64,000 nucleotides of DNA from Verrucomicrobiota bacterium (GCA_026397725.1 JAPLUI010000323.1:55164-119163); one strand, 5' to 3'; shown: positions 43,620 through 53,644, counted from the stretch's first letter. Notes: generated by a model from the sequence alone, not told the origin. Program-made: numbers and translations.

Positions 43620-45670
43620 AAAACCAAACCATGTTGAACACGTTCGCCACGGCGATCACCGCAGTGCTAATGACGACCGCAGGCGGCCGGGCCGCGGATG
43701 CCTCCAACACCGTCAAGGTCTTCATCCTTGCCGGGCAGTCGAACATGGAAGGCAAGGCCGCGAATAGCCTGCTGGAGTGGAAGATGGTAGGCTCTAACTG
43801 GGGGTTCCACTATCTCGGCAGCGCGATCTGGTTCAACCGCATCGGCAAGGCCATGGGTGAGGCGATGCTGGAACTGATAGGCGATGACCACCCGGCGAAG
43901 GCGGTGACCGCCGCCAAGGACGGCGGCGTGGAGGTGGCTGCGGCGGCCCAGCCGTTGACGCTCGCCACGCGCGGGCAAGCGGCTGCCTATACCATCGTCC
44001 GGCCGGCCGACGCCTCGCCGTCACAGATCTACGCGGCCGAGGAGTTGCAGAAATTCACGGAGGAGCTGACCGGCGTGAAGCTGCCGATTGTTGGTGACGA
44101 TGGAGCGCTGCCGGAACGGGCGGTTTTGTTAGGCAATACCCGCCACACCGCCGCGCTCCTTGGCGGGCCTGCCGATCTCAAGGCTCTCGGCGATGACGGC
44201 TTCCGTCTCAGAACCTGTCCGCCGCATCTTCTCATCGTCGGCGGTCCCGTGCGCGGCACGCTCTATGGCGTTTATGAAACGCTCGAACGCTTCGGCGGTT
44301 GCCGCTGGTACACGACCTGGCACAGCGTCATTCCCGACCGCGCCGCGTTCACCATCCCGGAACTCGACGAAACGCAGAAGCCCGCATTCGCCATGCGCAC
44401 GTCGTTCTGGTTCGACATGTTCAAGGGCGACCTGGCGGCACGCAACAAGCTCAACAGCTCCAGCCATGACCTCAAGGACCAGCACGGAGGCGCGATCCGC
44501 TTCTGCAAAGGCAATTTCGTCCACACGTTCGGTGTGCTCGTGCCGCCCGCGGAGTTCTTCGACGGGCACCCGGAGTACTTCAGCGAGGTCAACGGGAAGC
44601 GCCTCAAGGACAACTCACAGCTCTGCCTTACCAACCCGGACGTGCTGAAGATCGTCATCACGCGCGTCCTGGAGAACATCCGCCAGGACCCTGCCGCCAA
44701 TCTCTACAGCGTGAGCCAGAACGATTGCCTGAACTTCTGCACCTGCACCAACTGCAAAGCCATTGACACGCGCGAGGAGTCTAACTCGGGCACCATGATC
44801 GCCTTCGTCAACCAGGTTGCCGAGGCCGTCGAGAAGGAATTCCCGAGCATCCTGATCGAGACCCTGGCGTATAATATGACACGCAAACCGCCGATGACCG
44901 TCCGCCCACGCCGTAACCTGGTGGTGCGCCTTTGCCCCATCGAGTGCGAGTACTCCAAGCCGTTGGTCCGCAGCGAGTTCGACCAGAACCGGAAATTCGT
45001 CGAGGAAATCCGCCAGTGGAGCGCCATGACCGAAAAGCTTTACATCTGGGACTACACCACCAATTTTCGCGACTACCTTGGTCCGTTCCCCAACGTTCTG
45101 GCCCTGCAGGGCAACTTGAAATTCTTCCGCGACAACCACGTCGTGGGGGTCTTCGAGCAAGGCGCGTACCAGGGCCGCCACGCCGATTTCGCCGAGTTGA
45201 AGGCATGGTTGTTAGCCAAGTGGCTGTGGAATCCCGAGCTGCCGGCCGAACCCCTGCTCAATGACTTTTTCGCCGGCTACTACGGTGCCGCCGCGCCACT
45301 GGTGCGCCGGTATTTTGATGAAATCCACGCGTTCTATCAAAAGCCGGGGGCCACCTTGAGCATCTATGATGACGTGCTGCGCCAACCGCCGGTCACCGCC
45401 GAGTTCTATATCCATGCCGTCGAGCTGTGGCGGCAGGCGGAAGCGGCCGTCAAGGACTCGGCGGCGCATTCATACAACGTGCGCATGGGGGCGATCCCGG
45501 CGCTTTTCGCGCACTTGTCGCGGCTGCCGGCCGGGTCGGAAGACGAGCGCCGCATCCTGGCAGCCGATCTGTTAGCCCGCTTCAACGAGGCCAAGGACAT
45601 ATGGATTTCGGAAAGCGCGGAGATCCATAAGAACACGCTCGAACAGTGGGCGCATTGGAGCCAGCCATAG
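43616..45670 (+). CDS. Truncated SGNH esterase fused to DUF4838
   Basis: A 684-residue exported protein. After a signal peptide, VFILAGQSNMEGKA is the start of a sialate-O-acetylesterase-like SGNH domain. Only ~15 residues later, NWGFHYLGSAIWFNRIGKAM is the end of the same domain, so most of it is missing in frame. Residues ~110-684 are a GH-like N-terminal domain plus DUF4838 (VRPADASPSQIYAAEELQKF, VSQNDCLNFCTCTNC). The esterase should be inactive because its C-terminal Asp-His segment is largely lost. DUF4838 proteins are uncharacterised but cluster with glycan enzymes. Confidence 0.8.
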   Translation: MKNQTMLNTFATAITAVLMTTAGGRAADASNTVKVFILAGQSNMEGKAANSLLEWKMVGSNWGFHYLGSAIWFNRIGKAMGEAMLELIGDDHPAKAVTAAKDGGVEVAAAAQPLTLATRGQAAAYTIVRPADASPSQIYAAEELQKFTEELTGVKLPIVGDDGALPERAVLLGNTRHTAALLGGPADLKALGDDGFRLRTCPPHLLIVGGPVRGTLYGVYETLERFGGCRWYTTWHSVIPDRAAFTIPELDETQKPAFAMRTSFWFDMFKGDLAARNKLNSSSHDLKDQHGGAIRFCKGNFVHTFGVLVPPAEFFDGHPEYFSEVNGKRLKDNSQLCLTNPDVLKIVITRVLENIRQDPAANLYSVSQNDCLNFCTCTNCKAIDTREESNSGTMIAFVNQVAEAVEKEFPSILIETLAYNMTRKPPMTVRPRRNLVVRLCPIECEYSKPLVRSEFDQNRKFVEEIRQWSAMTEKLYIWDYTTNFRDYLGPFPNVLALQGNLKFFRDNHVVGVFEQGAYQGRHADFAELKAWLLAKWLWNPELPAEPLLNDFFAGYYGAAAPLVRRYFDEIHAFYQKPGATLSIYDDVLRQPPVTAEFYIHAVELWRQAEAAVKDSAAHSYNVRMGAIPALFAHLSRLPAGSEDERRILAADLLARFNEAKDIWISESAEIHKNTLEQWAHWSQP

Positions 45671-46019
45671 GCCGCACCTAACGCATTACCCCGGAGTCAT
45701 GAATTGGTCGCGGGTCCTGCCTGCGTTTCGACCGGCATCACAGACTTGCCGGCCCTTGCGCAGAGCTTGCCAGACCCCCTCTGCAAGCTCCTTGTCACTG
45801 CGTGCCGGCAAGGCCTCGTTGATCAAGGTCTGGCGCGGGATTCCGCCGCAACCACGAACCGGTATGAAGTCAATTTTCATGCGTGATTCCGCCGGACCGA
45901 CCCCTTGGTCGGCTCCATTGTTGCGGTTGTTCCGCCGTGCCAGCCCATTTTCCCCCGCCACCCCCATTGCCCCGTCCACCGGTCCGGCCACCGGCTCATG
46001 CAACCACTTCACCCCATCC

Positions 46020-46320
46020 ACATCTCCCAATTCGCCAGCGCCGCCCTGACGTTGGCTCCTTCCGCAATCTGGCGGGTGGATTGGGATAGGAGTGCCCCAG
46101 CGCCAGGCGGGGAATGCCGCGAGAGCCTCGTTTTCCGTCGGCTGGAGGCGGACCGATTGGAAGCGGGTCTGGAACCGTTCCGTTAGGCTGACCACGTTGA
46201 GGTTCGTGGTGCCGAGGAACGCGTGGCCCGGTCTCATGCGGTCAAGGTGGGTGCGGAGCATGTCCCGGGCATCCTTGGAGCAGCGGTCGAGTTCATTCAC
46301 GACCTTGCGTTTGCGGTATT
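46020..46320 (-). pseudogene. AAA+ ATPase remnant, copy 1
   Basis: Encodes VVNELDRCSKDARDML, RPGHAFLGTTNLNV and LTERFQTRFQ (Walker B to sensor 1 of an AAA+ protein). After a frame shift it continues QIAEGANVRAALANWEMW. The Walker A part is missing. It is similar to the copy at 47800-48010. Confidence 0.65.
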
Positions 46321-46690
46321 GTCGGATTTCAGTGTGGATGAATCCCTGGCACCGAAAAGTTAGTGCGGATTCTTCTCGCCAAAGTGATTCGGAGAGCTAT
46401 TCTCTCGCTTGAGAGGATTTCCCATGCATTCACCCACAATGCCCAATTGCTGCCATGATCCAGCCGGACCACTGCCTTGGAAGGCTCCGTTGCCGCGTTT
46501 TTTCCGCAGTTCCAGCCCCCTGCTCCCCCGCACCCCCCCAAAGAAACCAAACGCCTTCACAGTTTCACCTTGCGGAAGCACTGGCGACTACGTAGCCATA
46601 TCCGTATGAAACCCAATTCATCGCGATGCAAGACGACTCGTCGCGAATCGTCACGACCCGTTGACCCATAATCCATAACAGTCCCACACC
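46321..46690. other. Intergenic, nothing recognised
   Basis: About 370 bases with a small inverted pair near 46390-46420 and C-rich runs. No gene, promoter or element is recognised. Confidence 0.4.
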
Positions 46691-47230
46691 ATGCGCACAA
46701 TTCGCAATATCATTGACAAGATGTTTGGCGTTGCGAGTAGCGGGCCGACCAAGGTTGAGCAGCCCCTTATTGATCCGCCAGAGCGCAGTGAGTATCATCA
46801 GTTGCCCGGATCGCTGCAATGGTCGCCGGGACCAAGAGTGCCAGTGGACAAGACAACATGGCAAACGTGTGAGAATTGTGGCCGCTCGATTCCAACGGAG
46901 TCGGACTGGATGGTGGTTGAGGTTGGTGGGATCGAAGAAACCGGCACCGTGACGTACGTCTGTCCGTTTTGCAGTCATTGTCACGTCGGCACCCCATTGT
47001 GGAATGAAGACACCAGGAAGCAGGAAACCTGTCACGAGTGCGGAACCAAACTCGACACGGGTTATCAGTGTCCAAATTGCTCGTTTCCAAGAGGCTGGAT
47101 GCGCGTGGACTGCCCCTTTTGCAGCAATCGACAGCCGGTGTTTGCGCCTCATTGGGTTGATGGTTGCGATTGCTTTGGCTTGGAATGTGTGCGGTGCGAG
47201 TCAGTGTTCAGCAGCCTGTGCATTTGTTGA
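46691..47230 (+). CDS. Multiple zinc-ribbon protein, unknown
   Basis: A 179-residue protein with at least six CxxC-type knuckles (CENC, CPFC, CHEC, CPNC, CPFC, CVRC) in the last 120 residues, so it probably binds two or three zinc ions. The first 60 residues are polar and disordered-looking. The gene is intact between mobile remnants. Such small ribbon proteins can be nucleic-acid or protein adaptors; no specific role can be given. Confidence 0.65.
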   Translation: MRTIRNIIDKMFGVASSGPTKVEQPLIDPPERSEYHQLPGSLQWSPGPRVPVDKTTWQTCENCGRSIPTESDWMVVEVGGIEETGTVTYVCPFCSHCHVGTPLWNEDTRKQETCHECGTKLDTGYQCPNCSFPRGWMRVDCPFCSNRQPVFAPHWVDGCDCFGLECVRCESVFSSLCIC

Positions 47231-47339
47231 TGGCGATCTGTTAGTAATGGCCGCGGAGCCCTCCTGATGATTCCAACCACCGGTCCGGCCACCGGCTCTT
47301 GCAACCGCGCTCACCCGCAAAGCGAATTCCTTGGTGCCA

Positions 47340-47550
47340 GCCTAAGCCCTGAGAGACGGGGATGGCGTTCATCAACCAAACCATGAACCGAAAGGAGAAC
47401 GTAGGAGTAATGAGCCCGGACACATGTGTCACACAGACGGTGTCAGATAGCACTGGGGGCGAACCCCTAGCTTGAGGAACCGGATGCGTTAATTGCGCTC
47501 GTACGGTTCTGTGGGGCGCCGTCCGGCATTCGGGCCGGGCGGCCCTATCC
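47340..47550 (+). mobile_element. Group II intron remnant (domains V-VI, 3' end)
   Basis: At 47476-47510, GGAACCGGATGCG...CGTACGGTTCT has the shape of domain V (34-nt hairpin with GTACGGTTC). It is followed by a GC-rich hairpin (GCGCCGTCCGGC...GGGCCGGGCGGCCC) ending CCCTATCC at 47550, like domain VI with the 3' splice site. Upstream bases to ~47340 could be other intron parts. No reverse transcriptase frame is present, so this is a decayed tail. Confidence 0.55.
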
Positions 47551-47799
47551 AGGAAACAATAGGCTACCTCCATACCGCACAGCGGCTCGCGTGCTGAGGA
47601 GTAACAAGAGTTGAAACAGTCCGGGAATCGACGCCGTACTTGTTAGGACAGGTGTGGCCGTGTCTATCACTCCGCAGCTTGCCATTCCCATCCGCCGCTT
47701 CCACACCGATGAACTTCTTTTCCCCGCTCTGCGAATCCCACTTTCGCTCTCTCATGCGCGCCGCCCAGGAAAGCAATTTCTTAGCAGGCGGGAGAGGTT

Positions 47800-48010
47800 C
47801 GTTTTCCGGCGGCTGGAGGCGGCCCGATTGGAAGCGGGTCTGGATCCGTTCCGTTAAGCTGGCCACGTTGAGGTTCGTGGTGCCGAGGAACGCGTGACCC
47901 GGTCTCATACGGTCAAGGTAGGTGAGGAGCATGTCCTGGGCATCCTTCGAGCGGCGGTCAAGTTCATTGACCACTTTGATAGACCACGGGCCGAAGATGG
48001 ACGAGTAGGC
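47800..48010 (-). pseudogene. AAA+ ATPase remnant, copy 2
   Basis: Encodes LAYSSIFGPWSIKVVNELDR, RSKDAQDMLLTYLDRM, FLGTTNLNV and LTERIQTRFQ, parallel to the remnant at 46020-46320. The N-terminal P-loop region is missing. Two decayed copies within 2 kb point to a duplicated mobile or plasmid-type gene. Confidence 0.6.
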
Positions 48011-48632
48011 AAGCGAGCGGGATCCACTCGCGTGCCCTTTGCAAGTCGGTATTGTTCACAGTCGGCATTGTTCACGGCGGGCTTGGCGGTTGCCAACCGC
48101 CGCCACGACTCTGCAGCCAGCCGCCCACCATGCGTCCGCATTCATTGAGTTGCAGCACGCTGAACTCGAACTGCTTCGGGGCCAGCAGCTTGCGGTCGTG
48201 CGCCATGCGGATAATGGTAGGGCGGATCCGACCCGGTCCGCCCACTGGTACCCGCCGAATGGCGGTGCGCATGGATTGAGGCCGGAAAGAGCCTGAGATG
48301 CGCTGATCAATGGCTCATTGCTTACGCACTTCACCCTCGGGAGGAGTCGGGGCGGGGCGAGGCGAGGCCGCCCAGCCCTACCACGCGCTCCAGCACCGCC
48401 GGCCGGCACCTAGGCGATGACCTCCGCGAAGGCGGAACTGACAGGCGATACGTCGGCAGGCAAGGACAATTGGCTGGCAGGCGCGGCGGACGCTACGCGG
48501 CCGGAGTTCTCTGGTGGCGAGACGCCACCAGCACGGTCTGCCGCGAGACGCGGCAGCTACGCTCATGACCGCTATGGCAGGGTGACTTTGGCGCGGAGGA
48601 AGCCTTTGGCAGGGAGCCCGTGCCTCCGCAGC
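48011..48632. other. Mostly non-coding, with an Avd-like remnant
   Basis: About 620 bases. Apart from the Avd-like fragment (48108-48215), it holds an imperfect 16-base direct repeat (TGTGAACAATRCCGAC, 48040-48076) and a GGCGGTTGGCAACCGCC hairpin (48084-48102). No full gene. Confidence 0.45.
48108..48215 (-). pseudogene. Avd-like four-helix-bundle protein, C-terminal remnant
   Basis: The frame reads MAHDRKLLAPKQFEFSVLQL and NECGRMVGGWLQS. This matches the end pattern of Avd, the accessory protein of diversity-generating retroelements (L..Q.E....L.E.GR..G.W). The N-terminus is missing. No matching reverse transcriptase or template/variable repeat is seen nearby. Confidence 0.45.
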
Positions 48633-49382
48633 TCACTTTTGCCGCTGCTCGAACAACCAGCGGAGCAGCTCGGGATCGTTGTAGGTCCGGGTCCACGAGT
48701 CGTGGTTCACTTCCGGATAGTAGGTGGCGGCGGGTTTGCCGCCGGCTTTTTCCAACGCGGTGATCATGTCACGGGTGGTGCGCACGGGCACCACGGCATC
48801 GGCTTCCCCATGGAACGCGTGGATCGGGACATCCTTGAACCTGGCGGCCAAGGCCGGATCGCCGCCACCACAGATCGGCACGGCGGCGGCGATGCGTCCG
48901 GGCACACGGCCCAGCAGGTCCCAGGTGGCAAAGCCGCCCATCGACAGGCCAGTCACGTAAAACCGCTTGGCATCGACGGGCTGCTTTTTCATGGTTTCAT
49001 CGACGAGGGCGAGCACCGCTTCTAACAACTTGTTCGGTTTGTCCGCCTCACTCAGGTGCATGGTCTCGCGGTTGATCGGAGCCCACCAGAGGTTGGCCGG
49101 GCATTGGGGGGCGATGAGGAAGCACGGCTGCTTGAGTTTCGCGGCACCTTCAAGGAGCGGGGTCACCCCGTGCTGGAGCTGGGCGCGGTTGTCATCGCCG
49201 CGTTCGCCAGCGCCGTGGAGAAACAGCACGAGCGGATAGGTCTGGCCGGCCTCCAGGGTCTCCGGCGCGCTCCAGCGGTATTTCACCACGGTGCCGTCCG
49301 GCGCTTGCCACTCACGGGCCTCCGGTTGCACACCCAACGCCGAACAGACACCCAAGATCGAAACCAGCAAAATATCACGCAT
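48633..49382 (-). CDS. Secreted alpha/beta-hydrolase esterase
   Basis: A 249-residue exported esterase of the PHB depolymerase/feruloyl-esterase type. It has a signal peptide (DILLVSILGVCSALG), an oxyanion region LVLFLHGAGERGDD, the nucleophile GLSMGG, the acid in GEADAVVP and the histidine in NHDSW. The ATG at 49382 was chosen because the signal starts there; the frame upstream is repeat DNA. It is transcribed alone. The substrate is probably a plant-cell-wall ester or polyester, not decided here. Confidence 0.9.
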   Translation of the reverse strand: MRDILLVSILGVCSALGVQPEAREWQAPDGTVVKYRWSAPETLEAGQTYPLVLFLHGAGERGDDNRAQLQHGVTPLLEGAAKLKQPCFLIAPQCPANLWWAPINRETMHLSEADKPNKLLEAVLALVDETMKKQPVDAKRFYVTGLSMGGFATWDLLGRVPGRIAAAVPICGGGDPALAARFKDVPIHAFHGEADAVVPVRTTRDMITALEKAGGKPAATYYPEVNHDSWTRTYNDPELLRWLFEQRQK

Positions 49383-49444
49383 GCCGGTGATGCTAGCGAC
49401 CGGTACCGCGATGGAAAGAAAAATCCGCAGACGAAGGCATGGAG

Positions 49445-49775
49445 TTGCACACTTCCTGAGCTGGACCTTGAATTGACAAGGAATTGGCAATGCATCCCGG
49501 GACATGACTTGGCACCTTCCGGGGGGGCCGGGACTTAGCCACAGCGGTGTGGCGCTGCGCTTCCCACCGCACTCCATACTCTCACCTGCCCGGGCGCGAG
49601 CCAAAGTCTGGAGTGCGGTGGGAAGGGCGCAGCCCGCCACCCCGCTGTGGCTAAACCGTTAGAGCTGCGGCCACACCATTCTTCATGCCGAAGATTTCAA
49701 CATTCAACCTTCAACTTCCAACCTTCAACTTCCAACCTTCAACTTCCAACCTTCAACTTCCAACCTTCAATGCTC
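49445..49775. repeat. Repeat family R2, copy 2, with hairpin insertion and tandem tract
   Basis: 49445-49550 repeats the block seen at 40130-40240. A ~100-base palindromic insert follows (CTTCCCACCGCACTCCA ... TGGAGTGCGGTGGGAAG), then the rest of R2 (GAGCTGCGGCCACACC) and a tract of CTTCAACTTCCAAC units to about 49770. Confidence 0.85.
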
Positions 49776-51216
49776 ACTGGATCGGCGCGAGCAAGCGGGC
49801 GGCGCGGCAGGCGGCGCGGAACAGGAACGAACGCCCGGTGAAATCCTCCACCCGCGCCTCACGCGCGTCGGTGAAGTCCACCGCCAGCATCCGCGCGACT
49901 TCGTCCACAAAGGCCGGATCCGGCGAAAAGGCCGTGATCTCGAAGTTCAGGCGGAACGACCGGTTGTCGAGATTGGCGGTGCCCACCGCCGCCAGCCGGT
50001 CGTCTATCAACATCACCTTCTGATGCAAAAAGCCGCGGTGGTAATGGAACAACTTCACGCCGTAGGGAATCGATTGCTCATAGTAGGAAAACGCCGACAA
50101 CCAGACCAGCAGGTGGTCGGGCCGCTCGGGAAGCAGAATCCGCACGTCAACCCTGCGGATGGCCGCCGCCTGCAAGGCGGTTAGGACGCCTTCATCCGGC
50201 ACGAAGTAAGGCGAGGTGATCCACAGCCGGTGGCGCGATGAGTTGGCTGCCTCGGCCACCACCAGTTGCCAGGAATCCGCCGGATCGGCCGGGCCGGTCG
50301 GGATGACGGCAGCCACCTGGTTGGCCGCTTCCGGGCGGGTGGTCCAACACAATTCCGGCACCGTCTCGGTGGCCCAGAACCAGTCTTCGAGAAACACCAT
50401 CTGCACCGCCTGCACCGCCGGTCCACACAGTTGCAGGTGGGTGTCCCGCCACGGGCCAAACCGCACGTCGCGCCCGAGATATTCATCGCCGACGTTGAGG
50501 CCGCCGAGAAAGGCGGTCTTGCCATCGACCACCACGATTTTGCGGTGGTTGCGGAAGTTCACTTGCAGGCGCGACCACCAATGGCGGTTGATGCCGAACG
50601 AGCGGCAGTCAACGCCGGCCTCGCGCAAGGCCTTCAGATAGCACCGCGGCAGCTTGTGCGAGCCGATTTCATCAAACAAGAACCAGACCTTCACGCCGGC
50701 CTGCGCACGCTCGATGAGGGCCTGCTGGAAGCGGGTGCCAAGCTTGTCATTCTTGACGATGAAAAAATTCACGCACAGATAGTCACGCGCCTGTTGCATT
50801 TCGCGGAACAGCCGCTCGAACATCTCCTCGCCATCGATGAGCAACTCCAAGGCGTTACCCCGCGTGAAGGGCAGACCGCCCAGAATCATGGCGGCCCTGG
50901 CAAAGGCATCTTCATCCGGAATGGCAATCTCATAATGCCGCAAGCGCTTGTGCATGGCCTCCGCCAACATGCGCAAGCGGGCATCGCCCGCCCGTCGGCC
51001 GCGCACATAACCGGAAAACCGGCTGCGCCCGACCACCCAGTAAAGCGGGATCGCCAGATAGGGAAACGTCAGCAGGGAAATCACCCAGGCGATGGTGCCT
51101 TGGGCGGTCCTGACGTGCATCAGCGCGTGCAGCACATGCAGCAAGCCGATGATCTCAAGGGCCAGCCACACCAGCAAGCTCAACAGAGGCATGATCTCCG
51201 GATCGACAAGGGGCAT
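49774..51216 (-). CDS. cls: Cardiolipin synthase (PLD type)
   Basis: A 480-residue membrane enzyme that makes cardiolipin from two phosphatidylglycerols. It has two N-terminal helices (LSLLVWLALEIIGLLHVLH, AWVISLLTFPYLAIPLYWVV) and two phospholipase D motifs: HRKIVVVDGKTAFLGG and HQKVMLIDDRLAAVGTANLD. Length is normal. It is a single gene with no obvious partner. Confidence 0.95.
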   Translation of the reverse strand: MPLVDPEIMPLLSLLVWLALEIIGLLHVLHALMHVRTAQGTIAWVISLLTFPYLAIPLYWVVGRSRFSGYVRGRRAGDARLRMLAEAMHKRLRHYEIAIPDEDAFARAAMILGGLPFTRGNALELLIDGEEMFERLFREMQQARDYLCVNFFIVKNDKLGTRFQQALIERAQAGVKVWFLFDEIGSHKLPRCYLKALREAGVDCRSFGINRHWWSRLQVNFRNHRKIVVVDGKTAFLGGLNVGDEYLGRDVRFGPWRDTHLQLCGPAVQAVQMVFLEDWFWATETVPELCWTTRPEAANQVAAVIPTGPADPADSWQLVVAEAANSSRHRLWITSPYFVPDEGVLTALQAAAIRRVDVRILLPERPDHLLVWLSAFSYYEQSIPYGVKLFHYHRGFLHQKVMLIDDRLAAVGTANLDNRSFRLNFEITAFSPDPAFVDEVARMLAVDFTDAREARVEDFTGRSFLFRAACRAARLLAPIQ

Positions 51217-51435
51217 GGCCCAGCCTAGCCCGTTTGGCCCTCCGACACAAGCCTTCTCGTGACAGGAACCCTGTCAATCAGATTAAGGGACGGACGAATA
51301 GTTCTTGACGAATAGTCCTATGGCCCGGCTCAAATCCGGCATGCCCATCAAGACACCAAGGGACAGCCGATTGGTCTTAGTACCCAGCCGGACCGGAGTG
51401 AGCCATACCCTTGGCCAAACCAAACGCTACGCCGG

Positions 51436-52485
51436 TCATGGACCGCTACAGTGCGCGGCTTCCCAGCGGGCTTCGGCGTCGGTGAAGTAGCGGACGCGGA
51501 CTTTCTTGTACTCCTTGGAGGAATAGAGCGCCTGCCAATCGGTCAGGCCGGTGGCGACGGCGATGGCGGCGAGGGTTTGCTCACACTCCGCCTCGTTCTT
51601 GCCGTGGACCATGGTGAAGAGGTTGTAGGGCCAATCCGGGTAGCTCGGGCGCTCATAGCAATGGCTGACGGCGCGGAAGGCGGCCATCACGGTCCCGAGG
51701 TGTTCGAGCGCGGCGGGATCGCCCTGCGGGCCGGCCCAGACGCCCATGGCGTTGGCCCCGAAGCCGGCCTTGCGGTGGTGCAACACGGCAGCGAAGCGGC
51801 GCATGCGGCCACTGGCCAGGAACTCCCGGTGCATGGCCTGCAGTTCCTCAAAGGGCATGCCCAGCTCCGCCGCAAGGTCGATGAACGGCGTGGGCGTGAC
51901 GGCCAAATCCCGCTGCATGGCCTGTACCAAGGCGATTTCCCCGGCGCTGAGCGCTTGCACCGCGCGGCGGTTTTTCTCGCTGTAGGCCGGGGCCGCCTGG
52001 TCGTCCGGCTTGGCGTCGCCCTCGACGTCGAAGCGCACGCCGATCTTGTGCAGCTTGAGGGTGGGCAACAGCCGGGTGCTCAGCGAGCCAGACTCGCGGT
52101 GGAGCAGGTCCACGGTCTGGTCAAGGCCCAGGCGGCTGGTCGGCGGGATGGCGATGGTGTACCAGAGGTTGAACTCATGGTTGCGGAGGTAGTTGTGGCT
52201 CACGCCGGGGTGGGCGGAAATGATGGCGGCGGCGGCATCGACCCGCTCCGGTGCGACCTTGGCCGCGACCAGACTGGACGCGTAACCGAGGCTGCGGGTG
52301 TCGAAAATCGCGCTGATCTGGCGGATGACGCGCTCGGCCTTGAGACGGTTGATGCAGGCCAGCGTGGCCTCCTCGTCCAGTCCGCAGCGGTCCCCCAACT
52401 CGGCGAAGGGATGGGCGGTAAAGGGCACGGCTTCCTGCAACAAACCAAGCAGGACGGCATCATGGGAATGGGTGAACGAGGGCAT
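51436..52485 (-). CDS. ahbAB: Siroheme decarboxylase, AhbA-AhbB fusion
   Basis: A 349-residue protein of two Lrp/AsnC-like halves, as in AhbA and AhbB. The first half has NHEFNLWYTIAIP, and the second ERPSYPDWPYNLFTMVHG with the AhbB signature. Together these enzymes remove two carboxyl groups of siroheme on the way to heme (alternative pathway) or heme d1. Fusion of the two halves in one chain is less usual than separate genes. Start at 52485; the longer frame upstream is not protein-like. It is divergent from the next operon. Confidence 0.88.
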   Translation of the reverse strand: MPSFTHSHDAVLLGLLQEAVPFTAHPFAELGDRCGLDEEATLACINRLKAERVIRQISAIFDTRSLGYASSLVAAKVAPERVDAAAAIISAHPGVSHNYLRNHEFNLWYTIAIPPTSRLGLDQTVDLLHRESGSLSTRLLPTLKLHKIGVRFDVEGDAKPDDQAAPAYSEKNRRAVQALSAGEIALVQAMQRDLAVTPTPFIDLAAELGMPFEELQAMHREFLASGRMRRFAAVLHHRKAGFGANAMGVWAGPQGDPAALEHLGTVMAAFRAVSHCYERPSYPDWPYNLFTMVHGKNEAECEQTLAAIAVATGLTDWQALYSSKEYKKVRVRYFTDAEARWEAAHCSGP

Positions 52486-52890
52486 GTGAAGCCGCAATAC
52501 ACGGAACCCGCGCCAGGAAGAAAAGCACAATCTTTCCCCGGCCCGCCGGCATGACCGGTCCGCACCGGGCCGCCAGGACCATTGGGTGGTCCCGTGATAG
52601 GCCCGTGCGGTCGGGGCCGCCGTGCCGACGGCCACGTTCGGCCATGAGCGGGTGAAGTTCCATCGCGCCGGGAGGCGGTACTCGGAGGGGCGTGCGCCCG
52701 GTGTTTCGTCGGCAGCCGACCTGGCAGCTTGTCCTGTCAGATTGTCCTTGATTGTCCCATGGTGCGGCGATACCCCTTGCGGGCGCCTGCCGCCGGAACC
52801 CGGTTCCGCCTGGTCTCGCCCGGGTGGCCCGCCAAGAACCGGCACGGTTGGGGCCTCAGACCGGCGTTTCATCACATTCCTGATTGCACC
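52486..52890. other. Divergent promoter region
   Basis: About 400 GC-rich bases between the ahbAB gene and the hydrogenase-like operon. Both promoters should lie here, but I see no clear boxes or palindromes. Confidence 0.4.
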
Positions 52891-53598
52891 ATGTATCTCA
52901 ATCTCATCCAGTTGGCGGAATCGTTCGGAGTCTCGGAAAAGGTCGTGGAAGGCTGGATCCGGGACGAAGGCTTGCCGCACACGCCGGACCGCCGGGTGTT
53001 GTTGTTTGATCGGGCGCAGGTTGCGCAATGGGCGGCCACGCGCGGACTCGCCGCCAAGGCGGGCTTTCTGGCAGCGGCCAATCCCGCGCTGGGGGCCGCC
53101 CTGCGGCTGGCACCACTGTTGCACACGGGTGGGATTTGGCGCGGCGTGGCCGCCGCCGAGGTCACGGAGGTTTTCGTGCGCGTCGCCAGTGCCATGCACG
53201 GGGCCACCCCACAAGTTAGAGAGTTGCTCGGGCAGCGGCTCAGGGCTGCGGGCGGCGTCACGTTGGCCCCGGTGGGCGGCGGCTTCGCGCTGCCGCATCC
53301 CGCCACGCGCATCACGCTGGGCCGCGATTCGGGGACCGTGGCCCTGCTGCTCCTGCACGATGGACTGGCTCTATCCGAACCGCGGGTGGATGAGGTGCCG
53401 GTGACCCGCTTGTGGTTCTTCATTGCGGCGTCGCCGCGCGCACATCTCGACATGGTGGGCCGGCTGAGCCGACTGCTGGCCAACGGATCCCTGCGCGAAC
53501 GGCTGGAACGCGGGGCCTCGGATGAGGAAATTTTCCAGGTGGTGGCGGCGGCTGATGCGGCCGCTGCGGAAGTCAAGCAACAGGAAGGGAAGGCCTGA
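52891..53598 (+). CDS. HTH - PTS EIIA type-2 (PtsN-like) regulator
   Basis: A 235-residue protein. Residues 1-55 form an excisionase/MerR-like helix-turn-helix (LAESFGVSEKVVEGWIRDEG). Residues ~90-230 are a PTS fructose/nitrogen-type EIIA domain with the phospho-acceptor histidine in GFALPHPATRI. It heads the hydrogenase-like operon, 46 bases before the NuoH-like gene. It could regulate that operon or link it to phosphotransfer state, which is an inference. The histidine is intact, so phosphorylation is plausible. Confidence 0.85.
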   Translation: MYLNLIQLAESFGVSEKVVEGWIRDEGLPHTPDRRVLLFDRAQVAQWAATRGLAAKAGFLAAANPALGAALRLAPLLHTGGIWRGVAAAEVTEVFVRVASAMHGATPQVRELLGQRLRAAGGVTLAPVGGGFALPHPATRITLGRDSGTVALLLLHDGLALSEPRVDEVPVTRLWFFIAASPRAHLDMVGRLSRLLANGSLRERLERGASDEEIFQVVAAADAAAAEVKQQEGKA

Positions 53599-53644
53599 TG
53601 ACCGGGCTGCGGTTAGTGCCGGCGGTTCTGATGGAAAGCCTGCC

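Noticed and set aside
47340..48215. An active retron or diversity-generating retroelement
   Set aside because: No reverse transcriptase frame and no template/variable repeat pair were found.
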